A DNA stretch of 64,000 bases from Pristionchus mayeri (Eukaryota > Nematoda > Chromadorea > Rhabditida > Neodiplogasteridae). Shown here in pieces: positions 45,101-57,400 of this stretch; position 1 is the stretch's first letter; every line of letters starts with the position of its first letter. The notes beneath the pieces were generated by a model. The model saw only the letters and a list, made by a program, of their open reading frames with translations. It was not told the origin of the DNA and did no database searches. The translations under genes and the position numbers were made by a program. Location of the stretch: assembly GCA_036245805.1 (NCBI GenBank), contig BTRK01000006.1, positions 31,128,901 to 31,192,900 on the forward strand, in the 5' to 3' direction.

Positions 45101-45400
45101 AGAAGAGAGACCGCTTTTCCCTTTCTATTCCTGAGTGAATTTGCATCTTTTAGCTGTTTTCTGTTCTTTCTTGGCCCCCTCACCCACACCCTCTATTCCC
45201 TCGAGATTCTGACTATTTCTTCTGTTTTGCTTTGTTCCCATCTCATCCTCGATCCCTATCTGTGATATCCCTCCATCTCCCTCCCTATCATTTCGTATCG
45301 ATCGCTTTCGATCACTGTCACCTTTCTCTTCTAGCCAGCGTCTAGAAGAACTTTCTGCCCTTTCGTTATCAGTTGGTTATCGATTTTCGATAATCGTTAA
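42200..45400. other. Upstream region of the ryanodine receptor gene
   Basis: About 3 kb of C/T-rich and AT-rich DNA with no supported gene. It should contain the RyR promoter. ATGGCTGAGAAG followed by GTCACT at 44068 looks like a short first exon (MAEK) but is unproven. A minus-strand charged open stretch near 44890-45060 (HMESVMEEK before a stop) may be an exon, also unproven. Confidence 0.4.
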
Positions 45401-48400
45401 ATGGACGAGGATCTATCATTCGACGAAGACGGTCTGCAGTATGTCACAAGGGTAAAAACTATTTAATATTTGAAGCATCCCTGTGACTAGGGTTGACAAA
45501 GGAAGAAATGAAGGGACGAGGAAGGACGGTCTATGCAAAATGCCCCATTATTCCTTGCGGAAGGATGAGAGAGAGCGGCAATCCTTCCGGAAGGATGGGG
45601 AGGGGAATGGAAGGGGGAATTTTTTCTGGATACCCCCATGGGTCCTCATCACTAAATGAAGTATTATTTGGGTCATGCTGTTGAAACATAGAAATGCCGG
45701 GTTAACAAATTTTTCAATCTCGAAATTCAGCAAAAATAAATTATGAGATCTAGGTCCGAAGTTAGTGTGGTTTATTAACATATTACCCTAGATGACAAAA
45801 ACGCGATATATTGCGATCCTGTAATTCAATCGCAAACTGGTTTTTCATGTTTGAAAAATCAGTTTTATTTTTTTATTAATTTTAAATCAAAAATCCGCAA
45901 ACAAACGAATACGCCATGTTGTACAGCATAAAATTCTGCATCGAATAAGCCTAAAAAGCATGAAAAATTTTGAGGCATGTTTTGAGATAATGAGCGCCGA
46001 AAGTAGATCAAAATTAACAATTTGTCGGAGCTGATCAAGGTTGGTGTTTACCATTTTTTATGCTTTTTCGTTGCTGATGAGATATGAACTCTAGAAAACA
46101 CGAAAAAAAAGCCCTATTTTTGGCTGTAGAAAGAAATGCGGAAAATGGATCTTTTTTGTGTTTTCTAGAGATCATAACTCATCAGGAACGAAAAAGCATA
46201 AAAATGGTAAACATCAACCTTGATCTGCGCGACGAGCTCTACAAAATGAGCATAATGACGAGGTGATTCCAAGAAATTTTTTAATTTTGATCTACTTTCG
46301 GGGCCAATTATCTCAAAACATGCCCCAAAATTTTTCAGGCGTTTTAGGCTTATTCGACGCAGAATTTTATGCTGTAAAACATGTCATATTCGTTTGTTTG
46401 CGGATTTTTGATTTAAAATTAATAAAAAATAAAACTGATTTTTCAAACATGAAACACCAGTTTGCGATTGAATTACAGGATCGCAATATATCGCGTTTTT
46501 GTCATATAGGGTAATATGTTAATAAACCACACTAACTTCGGACCTAGATCTCATAATTTATTTTTGCTGAATTTCGAAATTGAAAAATTTGGTAACCCGG
46601 CATTTATATGTTCCAACAGCATGACCCAAATAATACTTCATTTAGTGATGAGGACCCATGGGGGTATCCAGAAAAAAAGTTTGGTCCAGATCGGAGATCA
46701 TGATGTCCGGGCACAACAGACAAACCCTCGAATCTTACCGATCCGGTCTCTTAAAGAAAGAAAAAAACCCTCCAGTTGAGGAGCGTTACACCCCGGATAA
46801 TGATGCAAATCGCATCGTAATCGAAGCGCATAGACTAATCATGCTAATCCTAATTTTTGTGAAGATTGAACATCTTTGAGCCCGTTTTCACCTCGTGATC
46901 CTTCCTCAATGATCGCAATCCTTCCGGAAGGGTGACCGCTCTCTCTCATCCTTCCGCAAGGGATGGGCGATTTACATGCTATTCAGAATCGAGAGGAAGG
47001 CCTTCCTCTCCTCCTTCCTTTGTCAACCCTACCTGTGACAGTACACTCGGATGCATAAGAGTGATCACAAGATCAACTTGCATTAGGGGTCCTTCACATC
47101 TTCGATCTTTCCATCCCTTTGTGCAATGTATATCCATTGCTGCCTATCAGTAAGGAACACCAATCTCTGTCATCTTTTGAAATGGTGCACTGAAGGGAGT
47201 CTGTCCGAGGACGTCTTCCCTTCTCTTTCCCCCTTCCTCTCCCGTACGCTGTAAACTCGAGTGTTTCTCTCTCTATCTCTCACTTCTCTCTCTTGATCTC
47301 AGAGGAACTTCTTCCCTCTCTGATCTCGTTATTTGCCGAGACTCGAGCTTTTTTGTTCCCATATTATTGATTATGAATCATCTTTAGACAATGTAATTAA
47401 TGAGAGAAAGGAAAAAGGGAGCCTTCCTCGAGGCTAACTCTCTGTCCTTTGAAAAATATTGAAACTCATGTATCTGACTGACAATACAGTGTAGAAGCTT
47501 TGGTGAATATCATACGAGATACACTGACGAATGTTCCAATATTCCCAAAATATTTGGAGAATCGTTGGTTCCCCTCCGTGAAAGTGTCCTTGTCTGGGAA
47601 TGAGGAGTCTAAATGTCTGCGCTCTCGGGGAAATTCGAGAATCGCGACTCGCTAAAGGGAATTAGGGAAAGGCAGAGAAGAAAAAAGTACTACGGAAGTT
47701 AGAATCTGAGAGGAATTCAAGGGTTGAGATACTGATGAAGAGTGATTGCTTGCAGGGAGACATCGTCGCCCTCTCGTGTGTTGCATCCCACAATCGAGAT
47801 GGAGTGAGTAGACAGCAATCAGTACTACTATTGAGTCAATTAACAACGAGTATAATAGAAGAAATGATTGAAAAGGAGAGGTGTGATGGTGAATACAATA
47901 TGTCTTCCTTTCAGGGAGGAGATCTAGATGTGGGTATCATGTTGTTCTATCTAGCTAGTTTTTATCCTTGAAAATTTATCCTTAATAGATTTAATCCTAG
48001 TAAATTCACTTCGACTACTATGTAAATATCTGTAAAAGGAAAAATATAACAATAATTCAACAGGTGCTTGGATCAGAGCGAGTGTGCCTGTGCACGGAGG
48101 GATTCGGAAACAGGATGTGCACACTCGAAGGAATCAGCGACCGAGTGAGGGAGATGGGGGATTCCCTGAATGGTCTCTTCCTTCTCAGGACATTCCTCCC
48201 GATATCTCAGTGTGCATGCTCTACATCGACAATGCTCTCTCGATGAGAGCCCTGCAGGAGATGATGAGTGCAGAGAATGAAGTGAGGGAGAAAGATTCAC
48301 TTTCAAATTACCTCAGAGTGATTACTCTTTTTTTCAAATTAAATAATAAATAAACCGACCTCTGAATCCTCTTTGAGTTGAATGCATCGGGTGCTGGAGG

Positions 48401-51400
48401 CCACAAGACTCTGCTGTATGGGCATGCAGTGCAGTTGAAACACGTCCAGAGCGAGATGGTATGCCTATTTGTCCCTCCTTATCAATTCACAATACATAAC
48501 TTGCAATTCAAAAACATGTTGGATATTTTGAAATCGATCATAGAATTGACCTCTTTTGAGCGCTATATAAAGTTGATCACAACTGCGCTCAATTTGAGCG
48601 AATGTGGGCGTGAACTCAAATAATATTCTCAGTATCTCGCTTGTCTCTCTTCGTGTTCCTCCAATGACAAACTGGCATTCGATGTGGGTGTTCAAGAAAC
48701 GAATGAGGGTACGTTCTCGGTTTGCAAACGATCCTTTTCATTTATCAGAAAAGAGGTTGCCCTAACTATTGCAGGAGAGGCGTGTTGGTGGACGATTCAT
48801 CCGGCATCCAAACAACGATCAGAAGGAGAGAAAGTGAGTGAGAAACAGATTGAATCCGTATCTTCAAGTTCTCCACATAATATCATTAAAATATAATCAA
48901 TCAATTAACCATTCGATCGATATGCAGAAATCAGTACTGGTGCAATTATCGAAATTGTAGGTTCGCGTGGGAGATGATGTCATTCTGGTTTCTGTGGCTA
49001 CGGAAAGATACCTCGTGAGTTAAACATTCCGTTCAAACCCTTTCGATAGTCTCGCCGGCTTCTTTTTTGTACTCCAACGGGGAGAGAAATGTAGAATATC
49101 TTGAATGGATTCTCTATTTTCCTTGCAGCACATGGCATACAGCAAGGGATACCTGGTGATCGCCTCCTTCCATCAAACTCTCTGGAATATCGGGAGTGTC
49201 TCTTCAGGCAGCATCCGAACGAGAAATATGGGTAACTGCTTTTAATTCAGACTAGAAATTTTTTTGATGTCGAATTGTGCTATAATCAATGTTTCGAATA
49301 GTGGTCTTCATAATTGTTCTCCATTTTTTTCAAACCTTTCTCTTCATGATCAACTTCTCAATTTGTAATCTTCGCCGTGATCAGGCTATCTCTTCGGTAA
49401 CGACGTCGTTCGATTCTTCCATGGAAACGACGAATGTCTGACGATTCCCGAGAATTGGAGTGAGCATCCACAACACAAGTGAGTCATTCCAGTTACACGC
49501 AGAGCGTGGATCACAGTCACATAATTGAATACTATCTTGTATACTTCTCCCCTTCATCATCATCATTGCAGCATGGTAATCTACGAGGGAGGATCATCCG
49601 TCACTCAGGCTCGATCACTATGGAGAATCGAACCGATTCGAACCAAATGGCATGGAGCACTGATGGGATGGGAACAGGTGAGGAAGGGTGGACAAAGACC
49701 GTATCATTTCATTCTTTATTCAATATATTTTTTAAAAGCAGCGTTGGAAACTCGAAGCTTTCACTAGGACATTATGGACAGCTCTTTTGTTATTTAGGTC
49801 TTCGTTTTGTGCTCTCCCGAAACGCTATTGATCTCTGCAGGTTTTTCGCGTGCGACACATCACATCTGGGCGATATCTGGGAGTAGTCGAGAATGCAGTG
49901 CAGTTGTACCACAAGGCACGTACCACTTTTTATCATGCATTTTTGGTATCTTATTATGAACACGAAGTATAAGAGTATGAAAGACCTTTCTTCTACGCGC
50001 AATGATCCTAGATGAATCTGCAGAGTCCGTAAATCGGAAAAGAGTCGATCATTTTCTTAATCTGTTTTTGTTTTCAGGACAAAGCGGACTATGAGTTGAC
50101 AGCCTTCGTAATGTGCCAGAATAAAGTACGTATCTCTTGTTGCCTTCGGTGGAATTGAATTGGACATCTAACGCCAATTACTTCGTATTTGCACGATTTC
50201 ATCGTTCTACCAATACAATATTGATCATACGTTGGTTTCCCCGCAGGACCCGAAGAAGCAGATGCTGGATGAGAAGGAAGAGGAAGGAATGGGCGTGGCC
50301 TCCATCGTCTATGGAGAGACCAATGTTTTCCTCCAGGTCAGATATCCTGATAAATAGAGAGCGGAGAGGAAGAGGGAAGACCGCTCTGTGCGACGAGGAA
50401 TGAGATTTTCTCTTCCGGAAGAATGAGAGGGTGGGGAAAGTCTTCCGGAAGACCAGTCTCGTAAAACTTGCTATGGTGAAAATCGAGTCCGTATTTCATG
50501 CAAATGCATCTAGTCGTATCCTAATACCATATTTAAACTATTTTTTCACAAAATTTCTCAAAAATCCGCTCTAAAATGCTCTAAAACAGCATTTTTCCTG
50601 GCCCTACTCTTCCGGAAGACTTTGAACTTTCCCCTCCCTCTTCCTCATTCCTCGGTCTCTCCCTCAAAAGAGCGGCAGAGTCTTCCTCTTCCTCTTCCTC
50701 TCCGCACTCTACTGATAAATCAGAAAAAGTTATCTCTCGATATTCTCAAGTATCTAGGAAGATGGTAATACGAGTATTCTTTCTTTATTGTTTCAATTTC
50801 AGCACGTCAGATCTCAGAATTGGCTCTCGTATCAGACCAATGAAGTTACCAAGAAAGGACTCGGAAAGGTGCGAAATACGAATCACTGCCATTTTAGAAT
50901 GTGATTCGAGGATTTTAATTGTTCTACTCTATATTACATATATTGAAAACCACATAAAATGTTGTAGGTGGAGGAGAAGAAAGCGGTGGCTCTCAAGGAT
51001 GGGCACATGGACGATTGCTACACTTTCTTCATGGCATTGGAACAAGAGAGCAAGTCTGCGAGAGTGAGTCATTCATTCTGCGGGGTTTCTTCCGTGGTCT
51101 CAATACCTGTGGCCTTCAAGTGCAAACGCAAACGTTCATTTATTTGAGGTGATCAGGAAATGTTCCTCCGTCCTCAATCGATTCCTCAAAGGAATTGAAG
51201 CGCTGCAAATCGAAGGAAGTCAATCGATAGTCTGGCAGAAAATCGATCTGAAAGAGGCGAGTGACAGACAACGATCTCACTATATTCATACTTCAATGTT
51301 CCACAAACTATTCTTGCCGTTGCGTATTTACAACTTCTTGAATAATACAGTCAGAAGGGAAGTGTCTCAGACGCTGTAAGTCTGATTATACAATCTGATT

Positions 51401-54400
51401 GCTTGCAGGTGCTGAAACTGATGGAGGATCTCATCGAATTCTTCGCTCAGCCATCAGAGGATCAAGGTATTTTCAATTTTATCTATTCTTCAGTGAAAGA
51501 GTGAGTATATACTGAATTCGATTGTAGATTTCGAAGAGAAGCAGAATCACCTGAGGACTTTGCGATCTCGCCAGGATCTATTCCAGGTGGGAAAAACAAG
51601 GAATTCTCGAATCAGAGCAATATATAGGAATACTTGAAAGAGTGCAACAAAATGTCAATAATTGAAAATAGTTTCTCAAGCAACATTAATTGTTCTCAGG
51701 AGGAGGGAGTACTCAATATGATCCTCGATACCATCGATAAATTCTCTCAAATGGAGGCTCTGCCCGATTTCGCAGGAATAATCGGAGAAGAGAATCACGT
51801 ATGAAAGTTTTACCCGAATTAAGCATAATAATGTAATGGTTGAAGGAGAAATGGGAGCAGATCTCGACGTATCTCTATCTTCTCGTCGCCGCGATGATCA
51901 AGGCATTCTTTTGATTCTATATTTGATGCATCGTATGACTAATCAATCTTAGTCGTCCGTCAATTCCATTTCTTCTCAGGGAAATCACTACAACTGCGCC
52001 CAATTCGCAGCGGCAGCGCGACTCGATTGGCTTTTTGGCCGTCTCTCCAATCCACAATCTGCAGAAGGAATTCTAGACGTGTTGTACTGCGTACTCACTG
52101 AGTGAGTTACCATTGATTAGTTGATCGAGAATGTAAAAATGATCGATTCCTTCTCATTTATTGGTATCTTCTTATGCACAATTATCAGATCTCCCGAGGC
52201 TCTCAACATGATCAACGAGGGTCATATTCTCTCTGTGATAGCACTGCTAGAGAAGGCGAGTTCCATCTCAATCTTCCTCAGCAATCTCTTTTTTCTTATT
52301 TACTAAATCGATAGTGGGGAATTGAATAAGACAACGAAAATATTCCTGCAGTACAAATTGTATTTGCTATGCATTTTAATAATTAATTAATTACAGGTCG
52401 GTCGTGATCCGAAAGTACTCGATGTGCTCTCTTCTCTATGCGAGGGAAATGGAATGGCAGTTCGATCTTCTCAGAATATGATCACTCAGCATCTTCTTCC
52501 CAGGAAGGATCTACTACTGCAGACCAAGATGAAGGATCACGTGTCATCGTCAGTCCACAGTATTAAGCGCCAGGCAGTACACGGACAAAACCGAACAGCG
52601 CACCAAATACTTTAATTGTCTATGAAACATGAATGAATCGACCACTTGCGTGCTTCGAAACAGATTAGGATCATTTGTGTTTCACAAACACTATGAAATG
52701 GAAACGGTTTTAGAGACCCAATTGTTCTATGTTTCACAATTGGTTCATATTAAAACTCGATACAGTAAGCTAAAATTCCGTGCAAGAGCAAATTCGCTGC
52801 TTTTTGAATTTGAAAATGAGCGCGAAATGGGCATTTGCTTTTGCACGGGGCTTAATACTGTGAGTCTATATCCAGTTTATGAGAAACGCAAATTCTACGT
52901 ATAAGCATAGAAACATCAAAGAGTGGAGTGAAGGAATGGATGTCGAAGGGAAGGAGATTCTCATCATTTCAGAGTGATGCCCAATGTTCTCGTGGGTGTC
53001 GTGGAGGGGTCTTCCCTCTTCAAGAAGTGGTACTTCGAAGCGGAAGTTGAACACGTTGAAACGATGACTAAGGTCACTCAATTTTCATTTGCTTTTATTC
53101 CCTGATTTATCTTCAGACAAAATATACAATAGTGATAGATTCCAATGATCTAAATACGATAACTGAGACAGAGCTGTTGAAGGAGGAGCCATATCTACGA
53201 GTTGGATGGGCCAATTCGGTGGGGTTCAAGCCTTTTCCTGGATCGGGAGATCGATGGGGATGCAATGGAGTGGGAGATGATTTCTACTCCTATGGATTCG
53301 ATGGACAATACGCTTACTATGCTGGAAAAGCGAAGAAGGTCAACATTTTTGCAACTTTTTTCCCTTTCTCCTTATCTCTTTTGATAAATTCGACATTTTT
53401 TTCTAATAATTAAAAACGTGCTCAGATCTCTCAACGATCCCTTCGGAAGGGAGACATCGTTGGATGTGCCCTTGACTTGACTACTCCAGAGATTCGATTC
53501 ACTCTCAATGGACAACCAGTTAGTTTTATCCCATTCTTTTTTTATCTATTATCCAATCTCGCAAATAATACTCCAAATGCTAAATAATTTCATTTCCAGC
53601 TGGCAGCAGTCTTCAAGAATTTCAACACAGACGGATATTTCTTCCCCGTGATGTCGTTGTCCGCCAAGGTCTTCTTCTTCTTCTTCATCTCAACTTCCAT
53701 AATCATTTTAATTTTATTATACAAAACAAACAATAACATGTTTTTGTAAACATGTGATGGAGTGTATAATATTTCAAATTTATGAATTCTCTCTGACTAT
53801 GCAGGTCTCGTGTCGCTTCGTCTTCGGAGGAACGGAGGGTCGACTCAAGCACGGTCCTCCCCACTCATTCTCGGCCATTTTCGAGGCTGCCACTGGTACG
53901 TTATCCTCGTTTTACAAAGTAATGTAAGCATGCCAATTTACCATTGTATTGTTAATGAAAACTTTAAATATCTGCAAACTACTAAAATGAGAATGGAAAT
54001 TCTAGACAAGATCGACATCTACGAGTGTCTCTCATTCGGCGACGTCGCGAAGGCAATCTATGGAGGACCACAGAAGATCATATCGTAAGTTTAAACTATT
54101 ATTGTCAAGTTTATAACAATCAACATGCACTTATATGAGGAGGGATAATTAACGAAGAGTTTTCCGAAATAAATATTGATCATTTCCCATGCCAATCACA
54201 CCAGGAGAACTAGTTGTCTCTCAGGCACGTCGATCCCTTCGTTCCCATTCCGATCGACATCAGCTCAGTTTCCCTCCCTCACTTCGCAATGGATGCTCAT
54301 ACCAAATTCGCAGAGAATATTCACGAGGTTCGCTCGTTTCCCGTGCTTGTCCATCTAGGATTAGAAGGCAATTGAAAGAAATGAATAAATCATTTGGAAT

Positions 54401-57400
54401 TCGAATGAACAATCAACAAATTGTAGAATTGGGCACTGCGAAAGATCGACATGGGATGGTCATATGGAGAGGTGATTTATGATGTTTTTATGATAGCTTT
54501 GAATAATATGGATTTGAGGTGCGAAATGAGCAACTGAGGAGACATCCTTGTCTCACGACGTTCAATCGACTGCCAGATGGAGAGAGGAAATACAATCTGG
54601 ACGTTGCTCTCGGCACTATCAAGTGAGTCAACCTAAGATTCCATCGCATCCATTCCAATTAACGATCTATTATTGTGTTTGCAGATACGTGGGGAAGTAA
54701 ATGTATAACTCAACTTTGCAGGTCGATTGAGGCTCTCGGGTATCACATCATCTACGATGACCCACCCATCAGATTGAGGCCAGTGAGACTCACACCAGCG
54801 TAAGTCCAGAAGGACATTACATATATTCTTATTCAGTAAAGGAAGCATTTTTGGTTCGGGTGATGTAATTCCCAAAAAAAAGAGATGACTGAATGGACTA
54901 AACCATGCAAGGCTAATTTGAACAATATTTCTTCAAAAATATATAATATAATAGGTACACACAATCAAATCAATACAAACCGGCCCCACTCGACACGAAG
55001 GAAATCGAATTGGGAGAAGAGATGGAACCGTTGATTGAGGTGAGAGACACGAATAACTGTTCCCAAATACAGTAATGAATGTTCAAATTATCCTAGTAAA
55101 CATGTTTACATGTAAAGTGCTTATGCAGGGTTCATAAATATTGAAACTGTATCATGATACAGTATCTTTTTCCTCGTCTCACCGCTCCACTCGAGCAAAT
55201 CTCCAGAAATGAGATTGCTGGAGCGCCGCCAATTTTACTCTCTGACACGCTGTGTATCATTCTCCTTTTCAATAGGCGCTCGCGAAGAACATTCACAACA
55301 TTTGGGCGAGTGACAAGATCAAACGAGGATGGACTTTCGGAGTGAATGAGGTCTCAATTTTTTTTATTTTTCAGTTTCCTGGGCAAATAAATAAGTGTTT
55401 AAAATTGCAGAGTGCAGATTCGAGTCAGAAGCGATCTCCCCATCTCGTCCCTTACGAAATGGTCGATGCACAAATCAAAGAAGTCAACAGAGAAGATGCC
55501 ATTGAGAGAATCAAGTACGAATCACAATTGATCATTTAGGGTTATTGTTATATAAATGTACGGAGTAAGCGAACTGGATCAGATCATAATTTCATTATTG
55601 ATAAGTGAAGCAAGAAGGGGAGAAGTGCTAATCAGATTCTTTCTTCAGATCCCTCCAACTCTTCGGTCTTTTCCTCGAAGTTCCAGCAAGCGAACACGAC
55701 GAGGGTCAGCCATTACATTCATTCACATATGAAGCATGTTATAAATCAAAATAATTGAAATCTCTTTAGCTGCTGAGCGTGAGATGGCCACTCGACGAGA
55801 TCACACGAGGACTTATCGAGCAGAGGCCACTTACGCTGTCAATTCGGGCAAGTGGTGAGATATCCTCCTATCAAACTATTCCACTGATCACGATCATGTA
55901 AAGAGATTGTATGCGATAAGGTATTTCACCAGCAATGAAATTGGCGCAGGTACTTCGAATTCGAGCTAATAACTGCTGGCTTCATGAAGATTGGATGGAT
56001 GGACATTGCTGGTTTGTTCATAGTTAAAAATATTCCGTGATCATTAAATTAACATGGGATACTTGCAAACGGTGAATCTCAGCCTCTCCGGATTGTCAAC
56101 TGGGAAACGACGATCGTTCGTATGCATTCGATGGATTCCTTGCTCGAAAGTGGCACCAGGGAGCGGAAACATACGGAAAGGAGTGGAAAGTGGGGTTGAA
56201 GCTATCGTTGAAAGATTGCAATTCCGTAAATTGAAGATTGGTGACGTCATCGGTTGTTTCCTCGATCTGAACGACCGGACGATCGCCTTCTCTCTCAACG
56301 GAGAACTGCTACTCGATCCATCGGGATCGGAGATGGCATTCGACAATGTCATGATTGGTCTGTTTTCTCTTTATCTATTATCCATGATCACGTTGATCAA
56401 CCGACAGTGAGAGAAGATAGTATCAGTAGAAACTGCAAATCCAATTTGCCTTCTCAATTGTTATCCATATTAATATTGCAGGGGAGGGACTGGTTCCTGC
56501 GATGACTCTCGGTTCTGGTCAACGATGCAAGCTAAACTTCGGCCAGGATTCAAATTCTCTCAAGTTCTTCACCACTTGTGGACTACAGGAGGGATACGAA
56601 CCATTCTGCGTGTGCGTTCCTTTCTTCTTGCGAAAGGCTACATTTCGGCTAAACTATACAGACTTGTACTTCATATTTCTGTCATTCATCTGTTTACGCT
56701 ACTGTATTTCTCAAGTGATGAGGGGATCCATTGCACAGAGAGACGCACTCATGATGCTGACCCCTCGCTCTCTCCTTGCAGTAACATGTATCGTCCGATG
56801 CCGATGTGGTTCGCCAAGCATCTCGCTCGCTTCGAAGACATCGCCTCTTCTGATTCTGCCCTCGAAGTCTCCAGAATCCCCGCGACTGGAAACTCCCCTC
56901 CTTGTCTCAAATTGACACAGAAGGTTCGTTGATAGTACTGTAAAATAAATTATTAAAAAAAAGTATTTGATCACATGCCAAATTTGATTGTGTTGTTTCG
57001 AGTATCAGTTTGGCGATCTTCGTTCATTTTCATAAAATGACTCAAACTCTTTCATTGAACAATCATATCATCTCTCTCTTTATCAGGCGACAACTTCTGA
57101 AGGTTCGAACGTGGAAAAATCGAAGATGGAATACATAAGGCTCTCCCTGCCTGGTAACCAAATATATTCATCTTAGTAACTCAGCTATTTTTTTCAGTCC
57201 GATGCAACGATCAATTTGTTCGCAACAAGGACAAAGAATCGATTTTCCGTCAACTGAAGGTTAGGCGTTGCTACTTATATTCTATCTAAATTTGGAATCC
57301 AAATTCGGAATCTCTTAAAAACTCGATTGAATTGTTGCATCGTGTAAATACTTGAATTCTCTTTGAGGAATACCGTCCTCCTCGTTCGGGATCCATCGCC

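Larger units (their letters stand above)
45401..50336 (+). other. unc-68: RyR exons 1-15: N-terminal domain and MIR domain
   Basis: Exons: 45401-45451, 47756-47803, 47915-47929, 48064-48144, 48189-48281, 48378-48458, 48633-48708, 48775-48833, 48961-49014, 49129-49231, 49385-49478, 49572-49677, 49841-49915, 50078-50125, 50247-50336. Key text: [87 protein letters not shown] and [13 protein letters not shown]. This is the cytosolic trefoil region (residues about 1-360) that contacts neighbouring subunits; disease mutations in vertebrate RyRs cluster here. Exon 13 ends with AAG before a GC donor. Confidence 0.93.

Noticed and set aside
46084..46779. Open frames within the RyR intron 1 element
   Set aside because: They lie in the arms of a palindrome and repeat each other in mirror form; no transposase motif is present.
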